The notes under the pieces: model-generated
What the model was told of the DNA's origin: nothing
The model's input: only the letters and a program-made list of their open reading frames with translations
Database searches by the model: none
Assembly: GCA_904501765.1 (NCBI GenBank)
Contig: CAJGCM010000001.1
Span: 10,783-74,782 of the forward strand
Origin: an uncultured Clostridia bacterium
GTDB taxonomy: Bacteria > Bacillota > Clostridia > Oscillospirales > CAG-272
Direction: 5' to 3'
DNA length: 64,000 nucleotides
Part shown: positions 1 to 8,028 of the stretch, in pieces
Position numbering within the stretch: position 1 is the first letter of the stretch
Layout: every line of letters begins with the position of its first letter
Translations under genes and position numbers: made by a program

Positions 1-2
1 CC

Positions 3-542
3 TTACCGCTTCACGTTGATCTGACACATCTCCATAGTCTTAAGAGCAGCTTCGTGAGTCTCCGGAGTGACACCTGCACAGCAGGTAGCGTCTACGGAGA
101 TTTCGTGGGTGTCAAAGAATGCCGCTTTTAGAATCAGGGCGTTAGACACCACACAAATATCAGTGCAGAGACCGATTAACTCGATTTCGTCATTATTCTT
201 GACCAGTCCGCTACACAGCATGCTAACCGGCAGTTCTGTAGATCCGAATGTGAATTTGTCGAGAACATATACATTATCGTAATCAGAAGGCGGCATCAAT
301 TCTGCCAGAATTTGCCAGCCATCGGTATCTTTGATACAATGCTCCACAGGGAGCTTCTTGCCCTCCTTCGTCTCGAGATAATCCTCATAATGTGTATCTC
401 TCGTAAAGATGATCATATCACCATTCTTAACTGCCTCGTCGATCTTCTTCTTCACGTTCGGCACAATCGCCTGGGCCTCCTTAGTACCCAGGGAGCCCGT
501 GATGAAATCGTTCTGCATATCAACAACTACTAATACTTTCAT
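3..542 (-). CDS. Isochorismatase/nicotinamidase-like cysteine hydrolase
   Basis: A 179-residue protein with the isochorismatase-fold signature. It has the N-terminal beta strand ending in Asp8 (VVDMQNDF), Lys96 in LDKFTFGS and the nucleophile Cys130 in CTDICV, which together form the Asp-Lys-Cys triad. Asp49 and His51 (RDTH) and His68 fit the metal site of nicotinamidases. The length matches PncA-type enzymes, which convert nicotinamide to nicotinate in NAD salvage. The substrate cannot be read from the sequence. The ATG is preceded by an AAGGAGGAAAAGC ribosome site. It is the last gene of a leftward block with membrane proteins. A role in supporting NAD pools or countering NAD-depleting defence is inference only. 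Confidence 0.85.
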   Translation of the reverse strand: MKVLVVVDMQNDFITGSLGTKEAQAIVPNVKKKIDEAVKNGDMIIFTRDTHYEDYLETKEGKKLPVEHCIKDTDGWQILAELMPPSDYDNVYVLDKFTFGSTELPVSMLCSGLVKNNDEIELIGLCTDICVVSNALILKAAFFDTHEISVDATCCAGVTPETHEAALKTMEMCQINVKR

Positions 543-576
543 GCTTTTCCTCCTTAAAGTTATGCCAAAAGTTTGT

Positions 577-1302
577 TTATTCGAGCCACCAGTTGTCTAT
601 GTAATAGAAACCAATAACACACCCAACGATAAGAATTATCCATGCTATCCAAAATATAACCGTCCAGTTAACGCTTTTCAGCGACTCCACAGTTTCGTCT
701 ATTGTCTGGTTCTTGTAGAAATCTGTACCATCAGTTATCGTGTTGTCACGCAAATCTGTGAATATAGTACCAACATACTCAGTGCCAGTACCGTAATACT
801 GGTATCGGATATGGCTAGACTTCTTAATCGTCTTCAAGTATCCCGTTGCCGGGATATGAATTTTGTTGCTGTTGAAGGGTACGCCCAGAAAAGTGATCTC
901 CTTACAGGTTCGAGTTTCCCTGTCGATTTCGTCCCACGACCAATAAACCTCAGTTGTAGTATAAGTCTGAGTTTTACCATTAACCGTTCTGGTCTTAGTG
1001 ACAGTTCTCGTGTGCCTCGTGTACCTCTCAGTCACTTTCTGAACCCGCATATACTCGCCGCCGATTTCGGAGAATGTTACGGCATCGACCGCTTTTAAAT
1101 CGCCATAAACAAATGCGTTACCAACGTTCGTACGCATTCCGTATTCGAACAAGCTAGCGCTATCGATTTTGAGCGCCTTGTTGTAAATAGCGTCACGGTC
1201 CGCACACGCATCAGAAATACATCCGCCGATCCAAACACCGAGAATCAGAAGTACAGCGATTATGCAAATACTGACCAGTACTTCGCGTTTAGTGATCTCC
1301 AT
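577..1302 (-). CDS. Membrane protein with two terminal TM segments
   Basis: A 241-residue protein with one hydrophobic helix at residues about 8-28 and a second at about 212-232. Between them is a large polar domain with a Thr/Arg-rich stretch near residues 90-120 (RYTRHTRTVTKTRTVNGKTQ). The topology suggests a domain displayed on one membrane face. I do not recognise the family with confidence. It starts 3 nt downstream of the lemA-like gene and is surely co-transcribed with it, so a joint role in the envelope is likely. Function unknown. Confidence 0.75.
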   Translation of the reverse strand: MEITKREVLVSICIIAVLLILGVWIGGCISDACADRDAIYNKALKIDSASLFEYGMRTNVGNAFVYGDLKAVDAVTFSEIGGEYMRVQKVTERYTRHTRTVTKTRTVNGKTQTYTTTEVYWSWDEIDRETRTCKEITFLGVPFNSNKIHIPATGYLKTIKKSSHIRYQYYGTGTEYVGTIFTDLRDNTITDGTDFYKNQTIDETVESLKSVNWTVIFWIAWIILIVGCVIGFYYIDNWWLE

Positions 1303-1305
1303 ATT

Positions 1306-1854
1306 TTATTCTCCAAAAAGGTTCTGGGGAGCGTCAACGGGAGCGTCATACTTCAAATACCCAAAGTCAACGACTTCGTAGCCAAGAATATTGAGGAACA
1401 TACGTGTGGGGAATTTGCGGACATAGCGATTGTAATCCTTAACCTGCTGATTATAGTTGCTACGATGCTCAGCAATAAGGTTTTCAGCAATAGAGAGCTC
1501 GTTCATAAGCTCCTTATAATTTTCATTAGACTTCAAATCGGGGTATGCTTCGGCAACCACAGTGATGGCGGTAGTAACATTCTCGACATCACTAGAGCCG
1601 GTTCTTCCGTCAACAATCGCCTTCAGGGTTTCGGCTTCGTGCTTATCATACTGCATGACACAGTCGGCGAGGTTATAGACCAGATCGACTCGCCGCTTTT
1701 CCTGAACGTTAATGTCGGACAGTGCAGTATTCACAGACTCCTCGAGAGAGAAGGCCTTGTTCTGAGCGCCCTGTGCAGAAAATACACCCAGTAGAGTAAC
1801 CGCAATAACACATGCGGTAATGATCGCGACGAGCTTGATGATAGAATTATTCAT
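1306..1854 (-). CDS. LemA family protein
   Basis: A 182-residue protein with an N-terminal membrane anchor (residues 7-27) followed by the long helical bundle of LemA proteins. It shows the RVDLVYNLADCV segment, EAYPDLKSNENYKELMNELS, and NYNQQVKDYNRYVRKFP followed by a hydrophobic stretch. LemA proteins are membrane-anchored with an unclear role in envelope processes. The ATG follows a TTTAAGGAGGAAAAGT ribosome site. It sits between the two-TM protein and the DUF7336-like gene, near an SPFH protein, which suggests a membrane module. Family call confident, function unknown. Confidence 0.88.
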   Translation of the reverse strand: MNNSIIKLVAIITACVIAVTLLGVFSAQGAQNKAFSLEESVNTALSDINVQEKRRVDLVYNLADCVMQYDKHEAETLKAIVDGRTGSSDVENVTTAITVVAEAYPDLKSNENYKELMNELSIAENLIAEHRSNYNQQVKDYNRYVRKFPTRMFLNILGYEVVDFGYLKYDAPVDAPQNLFGE

Positions 1855-1879
1855 ACTTTTCCTCCTTAAATATCAAATA

Positions 1880-2260
1880 TTAAAGACCATTCTTCTCAGC
1901 CAAATACATCGCTCGTTTTTCAGCAGCAATTTTGATAGCTGCCTCTTCGGTGTCTGCAGAGACGTAACAACAAATGGTGCGATCATAACCTCTACCACGT
2001 TCTATTACTCGGCCAATATCTTCATAATCATATTCATCCTCGCAAGCCTCGCACCCCACCGCATTACCAGATCTGTCGAAAGTAACCATCCATGCCGGTC
2101 TCAGCATAATCTCGCCGTCTTCGTATTCTTCGATGCATGTCCGACCCCAGCTGTACTCACCGCCGAACTTATTAGCGATTTGCTCCGCCACACCGCGATT
2201 AGTAGTAACAGCGACGATATGATAGTCCGAGTAGCATCCTTTAGTTACAACATAAAACAT
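1880..2260 (-). CDS. DUF7336-like small phage protein
   Basis: A 126-residue soluble protein. The start (MFYVVTKGCYSDYHIVAVTT) resembles the DUF7336 pattern, a short beta hairpin with a GxYSDY motif followed by a helix that contains an AEQIANKFGG segment. The C-terminus carries an amphipathic helix with TEEAAIKIAAEKRAMYL. Such proteins are common in phages and mobile elements but have no known function. It lies between the SPFH and LemA genes in the same leftward transcript. Confidence 0.7.
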   Translation of the reverse strand: MFYVVTKGCYSDYHIVAVTTNRGVAEQIANKFGGEYSWGRTCIEEYEDGEIMLRPAWMVTFDRSGNAVGCEACEDEYDYEDIGRVIERGRGYDRTICCYVSADTEEAAIKIAAEKRAMYLAEKNGL

Positions 2261-2281
2261 AAAAGGCTCCTTTCTGAGAAA

Positions 2282-3220
2282 TTATTCCAAAATATCGTTA
2301 GGCAGGATGTAATCGCCGTCACCAACGACAATGGGGAGCTTACCATCCCAAGTGTCAGCCATGATCTTCTCGATAATCTTATCAGTAATAGACTTGTCGA
2401 TGACGGCGTTTGCCTCTGCCTCGGCTTCAGCAGCAATCTTCAGAGCCTCAGCCTCAGCCTTGGCAATATCAATCTCGGCCTGCGCAGCCTTCAGCTTAGC
2501 CTGAGCATCTGCCTCAGCCTTAGCGACCTTGGTCTCGTTCTCGTAGTCGGCCTTCAACTTAGCCTGCTCGGCGATCATCTTCTCTTCGACGGCCAGCTCA
2601 AAAGCATCGCTGAAATCAATGTTAGTGATCACCACGGCTACGATGTCAACGAAGTACTCCTCGCCGACAGCCTCCTTGATAGCCGCCTCTACTGCGGGAG
2701 AAATACTTGCGCGATTAGCGATGATGTCCATAGCCTTATGACCAGACAGAACAGACTTGGTCTTTTCCAAAGCGATGGAGTTGATACGACTCTCGAGCAC
2801 CTCCAGCTTACCGTACTGAGTGGCGATGTCGACTACCTTATCGCTAATAATCTGGTACTGGATAGTCATGTTGATGGACATGGTCTGCGCGTCGAGAGAG
2901 TACGCGGCAGCTTCGGTCTCGAGATTCTGAACCTTAGTGTCATAAACAATATAAGCGTTAGTAGCCCACAGGTCGTAGTGCGTGCCAGCTGTCTTTACGT
3001 CTTCGATCTTACCCAAGTGCTTAACAACAGCGACTTCGCCAGAGCTTACCGTGTGGAAGCTGAAGGGGACGAGAATGAATGCGATGACGAGAGCGATAGT
3101 GGCCAGTACGGCGATAACGCCAGCGCCAGACTTATCATTGTCGAAACACACACCTGCGATTACGCCTGCTACAATAGCAAATACCGCAATTACAATACCT
3201 ACAAAAATACCAATAGCCAT
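2282..3220 (-). CDS. SPFH/band-7 (prohibitin-like) membrane scaffold protein
   Basis: A 312-residue protein. Two hydrophobic segments (about 4-25 and 34-53) lead into an SPFH domain with HTVSSGEVAVVKHLGKI at about residue 55-75 and the helical MTIQYQI to SRINSIALEKTKSVLSG core. An Ala/Glu/Lys-rich coiled coil follows at about 215-285 (AEADAQAKLKAAQAEIDIAK). SPFH proteins oligomerise at membranes and scaffold other proteins. Phage copies are known, but their role is not settled. Neighbours are LemA and other membrane proteins, so envelope remodelling or protection is the plausible theme. Confidence 0.9.
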   Translation of the reverse strand: MAIGIFVGIVIAVFAIVAGVIAGVCFDNDKSGAGVIAVLATIALVIAFILVPFSFHTVSSGEVAVVKHLGKIEDVKTAGTHYDLWATNAYIVYDTKVQNLETEAAAYSLDAQTMSINMTIQYQIISDKVVDIATQYGKLEVLESRINSIALEKTKSVLSGHKAMDIIANRASISPAVEAAIKEAVGEEYFVDIVAVVITNIDFSDAFELAVEEKMIAEQAKLKADYENETKVAKAEADAQAKLKAAQAEIDIAKAEAEALKIAAEAEAEANAVIDKSITDKIIEKIMADTWDGKLPIVVGDGDYILPNDILE

Positions 3221-3282
3221 ACTTTTTTCTCCTTTAAGTTAATAATGTTTTGGTTTGGGAATTTTTGAATGTGGAGGGAGTG

Positions 3283-3438
3283 CTATGTGAGGAACTGTAA
3301 ATATACGAAGCCGGTGGTCCCTAAAGCCAGTAGCACGAATGAGGGCCAGTAAACCGGTGCTCTATTAGCGGCACGAACCGCGACAATTGGTGCTTGCCAG
3401 AATACAAGAAACAAAAATAGGATTTTTAATATCTCCAT
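3283..3438 (-). CDS. Small membrane protein (51 aa)
   Basis: A 51-residue reading frame starts MEILKILFLFLVFWQAP and has two hydrophobic stretches separated by an Arg-containing loop (AVRAANRAPVYW), ending in LGTTGFVYLQFLT. The ATG has a good AAGGAG ribosome site 9 nt upstream. It lies in the leftward operon between a 44-residue membrane gene and the SPFH gene. No family recognised. Confidence 0.6.
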   Translation of the reverse strand: MEILKILFLFLVFWQAPIVAVRAANRAPVYWPSFVLLALGTTGFVYLQFLT

Positions 3439-3451
3439 CTTAATCATCTCC

Positions 3452-3586
3452 TTACTCACCTAACTTCTTAATAACGTCCATGAAGATTTTGATAGCGACT
3501 GCGAGACAGTAGATACCGAAACAAATCCAGTAACCTACCCCAGCGTCAATAATGGCGCCGATGATAGCAAACAGTGCGATTGGCAT
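3452..3586 (-). CDS. Small membrane protein (44 aa)
   Basis: A 44-residue reading frame, almost entirely hydrophobic (MPIALFAIIGAIIDAGVGYW to AVAIKIF), ends in a basic tail (DVIKKLGE). An AAGGAGGTAC ribosome site lies just upstream of the ATG. Spacing to the pentapeptide gene upstream is 12 nt, consistent with the same operon. Function unknown. Confidence 0.6.
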   Translation of the reverse strand: MPIALFAIIGAIIDAGVGYWICFGIYCLAVAIKIFMDVIKKLGE

Positions 3587-3598
3587 GCGAGTACCTCC

Positions 3599-4309
3599 TT
3601 AATAATTATAATTTACAGCTTCCTGCCGAGTGATGAAGAAGTGGATACCTGGTGCGCATTCGTGCCAGCGGTTCGGATCGAAGTTGTCAACCTTGACAAT
3701 CTCGCCCACCCTATAAGCAAAATTCTCGTCATGCTTACTGTATACGACGTCTACGTTAGCAGGGGACCCGTCAATGTTTGTGAAGGAAATAACCTTTGCG
3801 TGAGAAGCCCGACACTTGCGAGAAGTTGCGGAGCATCTAAGGGCGTCTTCGGGGATTTCCAACTTGACAATATAGTTTCCGCGTACCTTCTTAAACGCTG
3901 TAAAAGAACCTTCCTCAGGACAAGTGAGAGGATAATAAACGTTCTTAGCGGTTTCAAGGTCTGCACCAAAGAGGTTTGCACCAAAGAGGTTTGCACCAGA
4001 GAGGTTTGCACGACGGAGGTCTGCACCAAAGAGGTTTGCACCAGAGAGGTTTGCACCAGAGAGGTCTGCACGACGGAGGTTTGCACCAGAGAGGTTTGCA
4101 CCAGAGAGGTCTGCACGACGGAGGTTTGCACCAGAGAGGTTTGCACCAGAGAGGTTTGCACCAGAGAGGTTTGCACCAAAGAGGTCTGCACCAAAGAGGT
4201 CTGCACGACGGAGGTCCGCACGCTCGCCTTCGGGATCGTTAACGAGCCATAGCTTGTGTTTTCTCAGAAAGACTTCGAGTTCGGCTTGAGTAATCTTTTT
4301 CATGCTCAT
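3599..4309 (-). CDS. Pentapeptide-repeat protein with C-terminal DUF5758-like domain
   Basis: A 236-residue protein. An N-terminal segment ([19 protein letters not shown]) precedes about 20 pentapeptides of the A(D/N)LxG type (residues about 27-120). These should form a right-handed quadrilateral beta helix. The C-terminal 110 residues ([18 protein letters not shown] to [17 protein letters not shown]) match the domain that often follows pentapeptides, DUF5758. Some pentapeptide proteins mimic DNA and inhibit gyrase, but this is not shown here. At DNA level the repeats are nearly perfect 15-mers. A copy of the 25-nt promoter-like motif lies about 100 nt upstream. Confidence 0.88.
   Translation of the reverse strand: MSMKKITQAELEVFLRKHKLWLVNDPEGERADLRRADLFGADLFGANLSGANLSGANLSGANLRRADLSGANLSGANLRRADLSGANLSGANLFGADLRRANLSGANLFGANLFGADLETAKNVYYPLTCPEEGSFTAFKKVRGNYIVKLEIPEDALRCSATSRKCRASHAKVISFTNIDGSPANVDVVYSKHDENFAYRVGEIVKVDNFDPNRWHECAPGIHFFITRQEAVNYNY
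3958..4215 (-). repeat. Tandem 15-bp repeat tract inside the pentapeptide gene
   Basis: About 17 tandem units of 15 bp occur, mainly two sequence variants on the plus strand (GAGGTTTGCACCAGA and GAGGTTTGCACCAAA, with GAGGTCTGCACGACG forms). The near-identity at third codon positions indicates recent expansion by slippage or recombination, not old protein-level repeats. Unit changes would keep the reading frame. Confidence 0.9.
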
Positions 4310-4409
4310 AGGTTTCTCCTTTCAATTCTACACAATGAAAATGAGAAGACACCGTGTTTCAGATGTCTTCAAGCTTACCGAAATCAGTTAATCCAAGACT
4401 AACCGTTCC

Positions 4410-4434
4410 ATCAAAGAAAATGTTTTTTACGCGA
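4410..4434 (-). promoter_or_regulatory. Promoter-like motif copy 1
   Basis: Reads TCGCG-N4-AAACA-N5-TTTGAT on the minus strand, the same 25-nt frame as the other copies. It precedes the pentapeptide gene, with a leader of about 100 nt that carries a 7-bp hairpin and a second hairpin near 4343-4375. Confidence 0.55.
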
Positions 4435-4444
4435 ATCCAAACAG

Positions 4445-5686
4445 CTACTTCCATCCAGACCACTTAGTCTCATTAAATATCTTTTTCTCTTTGATAGCCT
4501 TTGAGATAGCTAGGTCGATACCACTTCTGGTCTTTAGATGATAATAGTGGAGATCTACAAACTTAGTATTCAGTCGGTCGATCCGTCCAGATGCCTGTGT
4601 TAACACCTTATAGCTATAGTTCTGACTATAAAATATGATAGTGTCGGTCGTAATACAGCACCAGCCCTCACACCCTGCCGTGTACTGCACTAGATATACC
4701 CACTTGTCACCAGTCGGAATAGGTTGATGCGCATGTCCAGACCACTCAGCAATCTCAGTACCAGGGTCATATCCTAGATTTAACAACATCTCTCGTTCGT
4801 AATCGAAGTTGTAAAATATAATAGCTTTAGGATGATCCTCCAACAGCTCTAATAACTTCACCTGCCTACTCTCATCAGAGTTCACTATTCTCCGTAATGT
4901 ATAGCACAATCCAGACGCCTGCTGTATAGGTTCGTCCTTAAACGGGTCCCATCGATTACGAATAACATCCTTATACTTCGCGATATCGTAGTTACAAAAC
5001 ACGTCTTCATGGTGTTGGATGGTATGACGCTTGAAATCCATATCTATGAGAATGCGGTCTCGCAATCTTATAAGGCGACCAGTGTTATAGTATCCGGCTA
5101 TTTTAGGAAAATTCCTGCAATATGGATCGTACTTAACGTGCTCTCGAATGAACTCAGTTCGATTCTTGTAGAATCCATTGGCGATAAACAAAGGTACGTA
5201 GTCCATCCAGGTGTCACCTGCGGTTGCTGATAACATTACCCATTCGTTGCTCTTAACGATCTTCAGGAAGGATTTTACCCAAGCACCCGAGCCGACTACT
5301 CGCTGCTCATCAAATATAAAGAAAGCGTTGTTTACGTCTATGTATTTCTGAACGTTATTCCAACTATCAATTACGATCTTATGGTTATAACGACTCAGCC
5401 CTGGTTTTGGATACATCTCGAATGGAATAAGTTCACCTTCCCATTCATGTTTATCCCGCTTCATAGCAGTAGTGATAATGTATAGGTCTTTTGGATTTTC
5501 CATCGGGGTATAACCGTTTTCATCGATCCAACCGCCCTGTCGCTGAAAATAAAAGAAGAGGCCGGTCCGAGACTTACCCGAACCGACCTGACCATTGAAT
5601 ACACTACCAACAAACGCTTTCTTTACTGCTTCCATCTGGAAGTCGTATAGAAATGGTTTACCGTTACCGGGTTCTATTTTGCTCAT
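4445..5686 (-). CDS. Superfamily 2 DNA helicase/ATPase
   Basis: A 413-residue protein. Motif I is GQVGSGKS (residues 32-39), preceded by a Q-motif-like FLYDFQMEAV. Motif II is FIFDEQ (about 123-128), motif III is LSATAGD (about 153-159) and motif VI is QASGRIDRLN (about 372-381). This is the core of an SF2 translocase or helicase without accessory domains, as found in phage replication or recombination modules. It begins directly at the stop of the small zinc-finger-like gene and is coupled to it. Its exact role (fork remodelling, recombination) is not shown. Confidence 0.85.
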   Translation of the reverse strand: MSKIEPGNGKPFLYDFQMEAVKKAFVGSVFNGQVGSGKSRTGLFFYFQRQGGWIDENGYTPMENPKDLYIITTAMKRDKHEWEGELIPFEMYPKPGLSRYNHKIVIDSWNNVQKYIDVNNAFFIFDEQRVVGSGAWVKSFLKIVKSNEWVMLSATAGDTWMDYVPLFIANGFYKNRTEFIREHVKYDPYCRNFPKIAGYYNTGRLIRLRDRILIDMDFKRHTIQHHEDVFCNYDIAKYKDVIRNRWDPFKDEPIQQASGLCYTLRRIVNSDESRQVKLLELLEDHPKAIIFYNFDYEREMLLNLGYDPGTEIAEWSGHAHQPIPTGDKWVYLVQYTAGCEGWCCITTDTIIFYSQNYSYKVLTQASGRIDRLNTKFVDLHYYHLKTRSGIDLAISKAIKEKKIFNETKWSGWK

Positions 5687-5854
5687 TCATCGCTTCGTCT
5701 CCTTCTTTTCATATTTAACGGGCCTGTGAGTGTTCAAGTTAATAGACTCGGTAAGACACTCGCTACAAGGCGCTTCCGTATCGCCCAAGTCTTTGTGCTT
5801 GCACATCCCACAGTACTCATGGAAATATACTTCCTTGTACGCTTGATGATCCAT
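5687..5854 (-). CDS. Small zinc-ribbon-like protein (55 aa)
   Basis: A 55-residue protein starts MDHQAYKEVYFHEYCGMC. It has two CxxC-type pairs (CGMC at about 15-18, CSEC at about 30-33), which suggests a zinc ribbon. The ATG is preceded by GGAGGTCAGCGC, and its TGA stop abuts the helicase start. Similar small CxxC proteins occur next to replication genes in Firmicutes phages. Likely a helicase partner, by position only. Confidence 0.65.
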   Translation of the reverse strand: MDHQAYKEVYFHEYCGMCKHKDLGDTEAPCSECLTESINLNTHRPVKYEKKETKR

Positions 5855-5868
5855 GCGCTGACCTCCGT

Positions 5869-6414
5869 TTAACCGATACGCAGCACTGTCTCTCTAGGAG
5901 CAGGCTGAGTTACTGCGTCGGCGAAGGTCTTGCCGATACGAGATACGCTGGACAGATATCCCTTGTACTCCTCGGTGATGCCGTCAAGCTCGACTTCAAA
6001 CTTCTCAAGAGCACGAGTCTTAGCCTCACGCTCTACGTCAGCACGAACTCTCTTAGCGTCGATCTTAGCGGCCTCCTCAGTAAGCTCCTTGAGAACTACC
6101 GCCTTGATATCGGAATACTCCGCTTCAACAGCGTCGCTCACCTGCTTATGAATATCGCGCTTGATATCGCCGACGATACGATCGGTTGTCTTACTAGCCG
6201 CCTGCTTAACCTCAAAAGCAACGGACTTCTCAACAGCACGTTCGATCATGCTATCGGGAATATCAACGGGTGTTCTGCTGGCCAACTCATCGATAGAGCG
6301 GTTGAGATTCTCACTGATTTTAGCCATCTTAGAGTGCGTTGCGATAGCGTAGCCGATTCCGATCAGACCGATAGCAGCACCTGCTACACCTACGATTCCG
6401 TCAAACTTGTTCAT
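5869..6414 (-). CDS. Membrane-anchored coiled-coil protein
   Basis: A 181-residue protein. Residues 6-24 form a Gly/Ala-rich membrane helix (VGVAGAAIGLIGIGYAIA). The rest is predicted mostly helical and charged (AVEKSVAFEVKQAASK to REAKTRALEKFEVELDGI), so an anchored coiled coil is likely. The start follows AAAGGAGACAACTAAC. No family recognised. Confidence 0.7.
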   Translation of the reverse strand: MNKFDGIVGVAGAAIGLIGIGYAIATHSKMAKISENLNRSIDELASRTPVDIPDSMIERAVEKSVAFEVKQAASKTTDRIVGDIKRDIHKQVSDAVEAEYSDIKAVVLKELTEEAAKIDAKRVRADVEREAKTRALEKFEVELDGITEEYKGYLSSVSRIGKTFADAVTQPAPRETVLRIG

Positions 6415-6459
6415 GTTAGTTGTCTCCTTTCGAAATTGAAGTTTATCAGACTGAGGGGT

Positions 6460-6744
6460 TTACTTCAGTACCGTATACTCGAGTGAGTCACTACCATATG
6501 CCATATCAAGTACATGAGGAATGGCGTCTTCGGTACAGGTGAACTTCTCCTGGAACGGCTCGGTTAACAAGACCATACCTCCGTCTACCTCACGAAGGTC
6601 GACCTCCATGCCGTACTGCTCGTAGTAAATATAATCTACGTAGCCCTCGTCCATATCCTCCTGTAGCAGATTATCTCCACTACCCTCGGAAATCTTTACG
6701 ATCTGTCCAGCCTCTGGTACGAAAATAAAGATGCTGTCGAACAT
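6460..6744 (-). CDS. Hypothetical acidic phage protein
   Basis: A 94-residue protein. I chose the ATG at 6744 (MFDSIFIFVPEAGQIVKI) because it has an AAAAGGAGAGG site 8 nt upstream, whereas the longer upstream extension overlaps the previous gene without a ribosome site. It is acidic, with Tyr-rich YVDYIYYEQYGMEVD. I do not recognise it. It is preceded by a leader with a TCCCGG-GGGA element also seen before the gene at 23529. Confidence 0.65.
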   Translation of the reverse strand: MFDSIFIFVPEAGQIVKISEGSGDNLLQEDMDEGYVDYIYYEQYGMEVDLREVDGGMVLLTEPFQEKFTCTEDAIPHVLDMAYGSDSLEYTVLK

Positions 6745-6799
6745 AATGAATCCTCTCCTTTTTTGAAATGTTTTATGAAAATCTCCCACCGGGAATTTT

Positions 6800-7003
6800 T
6801 CAGTTTTGAATATCGAGTAACTCCACCATATACTCCCGCAATTCGTTTTTAGTCTTAACCAGATCTCGTTTAACGACGCTAAGCTTAGCTTCCAAAATAT
6901 CAACTAATTCAGGATCGTCGTCTCTGAGTAAGTAACGAATGAGCGCCTCCTGCTTATGGGTTAGTGTTCTCTCATCTTCTAAAATGTCTATTAGTGGTCT
7001 CAT
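6800..7003 (-). CDS. Hypothetical helical protein (67 aa)
   Basis: A highly charged, helical 67-residue protein (RPLIDILEDERTLTHKQEAL, then KLSVVKRDLVKTKNELREYM). The second Met is preferred because AAAGGA lies 8 nt upstream of it, while the first Met touches that site. It could be a small coiled-coil regulator. Function unknown. Confidence 0.6.
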   Translation of the reverse strand: MRPLIDILEDERTLTHKQEALIRYLLRDDDPELVDILEAKLSVVKRDLVKTKNELREYMVELLDIQN

Positions 7004-7015
7004 GGGTATCATCCT

Positions 7016-7225
7016 TTATACGTATAACCGCCCGTTATACGGTAGTTTGTTTTTAATCATTTCGTCCCAACATGAAGTGTGAATATACTGCTTGAGCCCT
7101 CGTTTGGTGACTACCAATTCACAGTTATTTTGATGCGGATTTTGTTTCAGAATACTATCAGGCACTTGCTCAACATATTTTCCACATAGCGGGCATCTAG
7201 TATTTACTATCATTCGTCGACCCAT
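7016..7225 (-). CDS. Hypothetical protein with zinc-knuckle-like Cys pair
   Basis: A 69-residue protein. CPLCGKYVEQVPDSILKQ near residue 11 and a later TSC (about residue 52) suggest a metal-binding ribbon. The sequence between resembles the small HNH-like or zinc-binding early phage proteins. Its start overlaps the end of the upstream gene by 29 nt, and AAAGGAG lies 11 nt upstream. Function unknown. Confidence 0.6.
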   Translation of the reverse strand: MGRRMIVNTRCPLCGKYVEQVPDSILKQNPHQNNCELVVTKRGLKQYIHTSCWDEMIKNKLPYNGRLYV

Positions 7226-7415
7226 TGGGAATCAGCTCCTTTGCGCTCATGTAAATATACATCAGATGACTTCTACCATGATGCTTAGAAAATACAATAC
7301 GAATATTGTCATCCTTACGCATCTCATCAAGCAATCGCAAATGATCTTTCTGCCAGTCTTTGAGTTCAACACCATAAAACTTTTCTGCGAACGTAACGAC
7401 GTCCATAGAGATCAT
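7197..7415 (-). CDS. Small protein resembling a terminase N-terminal ATPase segment
   Basis: A 72-residue protein. FAEKFYGVELKDWQKDHLRL resembles the adenine-binding entry of large terminases, and IRIVFSKHHGRSHLMYIY sits where a Walker A strand would be but lacks the G-x4-GK(S/T) loop. It is too short to be an ATPase. It is probably a recurrent small phage protein derived from, or mimicking, that fold. Function unknown. Confidence 0.55.
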   Translation of the reverse strand: MISMDVVTFAEKFYGVELKDWQKDHLRLLDEMRKDDNIRIVFSKHHGRSHLMYIYMSAKELIPNGSTNDSKY

Positions 7416-7416
7416 C

Positions 7417-7896
7417 TCACAAATATCCTTTCTCTTTTAAACTGCTATATGAATCACCAACAATGATATGGTCTAACACTTCAACTCCAAGAATCTTACC
7501 AGCTTCGGACAATCGCTTAGTGACTTCAACGTCCTCACGACTAGGTTTCGGGTCGCCGCTTGGATGATTATGCATGAAAATGACGCTTACTGCGTTTGCC
7601 AATAGAGCTTTCTGGAACGCTTCTCGTGGACTTACTAGAGACGCATTTACAGTCCCATGCGAGAGTTCGAACACCCCGATGACTTTGTTTTTCGTATTCA
7701 TACAAATCATGTACATATATTCCTCGGGTTCTTCATGAATATGCATGAAGTCTTTGCCGATAGTAACCGCATCGTCCGGGCTCTTGATCGCATAGGATAA
7801 GTCTGGGTAATTCGTGCTTACCTCTTTTTCGAGTACCACCCGTTTGTTCTCTGTAAGTTTAGTTTTGTATTTAATCATTCTGACCATTGTTGCCAC
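7417..7896 (-). CDS. RadC-like JAB/MPN domain protein
   Basis: A 159-residue protein with the JAMM metal site: Glu77 (VFELSHG), then His109, His111 and Asp115 in FMHNHPSGDPKPSRED. The end LGVEVLDHIIVGDSYSSLKE is the RadC family signature. Length fits a stand-alone MPN domain without the RadC N-terminal helix-hairpin-helix. RadC-like proteins are frequent on phages and mobile elements. A peptidase or nuclease-related role is not established. Confidence 0.9.
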   Translation of the reverse strand: MATMVRMIKYKTKLTENKRVVLEKEVSTNYPDLSYAIKSPDDAVTIGKDFMHIHEEPEEYMYMICMNTKNKVIGVFELSHGTVNASLVSPREAFQKALLANAVSVIFMHNHPSGDPKPSREDVEVTKRLSEAGKILGVEVLDHIIVGDSYSSLKEKGYL

Positions 7897-7943
7897 TCTC
7901 CTCGGTTATGTTTTCCAGTGGCTTAGTGACAGAGAAATATAAA

Positions 7944-7964
7944 GGCCCACCCGAAGGTGAGCCC
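7944..7964 (-). terminator. Rho-independent terminator
   Basis: The minus strand reads GGCTCACC, a TTCG loop and GGTGGGCC, followed by a T-rich stretch. It closes the leftward transcript just after the 15-codon frame at 7968. Confidence 0.75.
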
Positions 7965-7967
7965 AAA

Positions 7968-8015
7968 CTACTCATAATTAGGTAACGGCACTATCTTAAT
8001 GTCGTCAGGAAGCAC
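7968..8015 (-). CDS. Possible 15-residue peptide or leader
   Basis: A GTG start, 9 nt after a perfect AGGAGG site, opens a 15-codon frame (LPDDIKIVPLPNYE after the start) that ends just before a terminator. Either a micro-gene or a relic. The strong ribosome site is the main support. Confidence 0.3.
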   Translation of the reverse strand: MLPDDIKIVPLPNYE

Positions 8016-8028
8016 TACACATCACCTC

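Noticed and set aside
409..1098. Plus-strand 229-codon frame at the left end
   Set aside because: It crosses two well-supported minus-strand genes and has no ribosome site or family features.
3958..4215. CRISPR-like array
   Set aside because: The units are contiguous 15-mers without unique spacers and lie in a coding region.
3641..4252. Open frames on both strands across the 15-bp repeat tract
   Set aside because: A 15-bp repeat with no stop in several frames opens all of them. Only the pentapeptide frame has a family match and a ribosome site.
6460..6903. Longer version of the 94-residue gene
   Set aside because: The extra N-terminus overlaps another gene and lacks a ribosome site, while the inner ATG has a good one.
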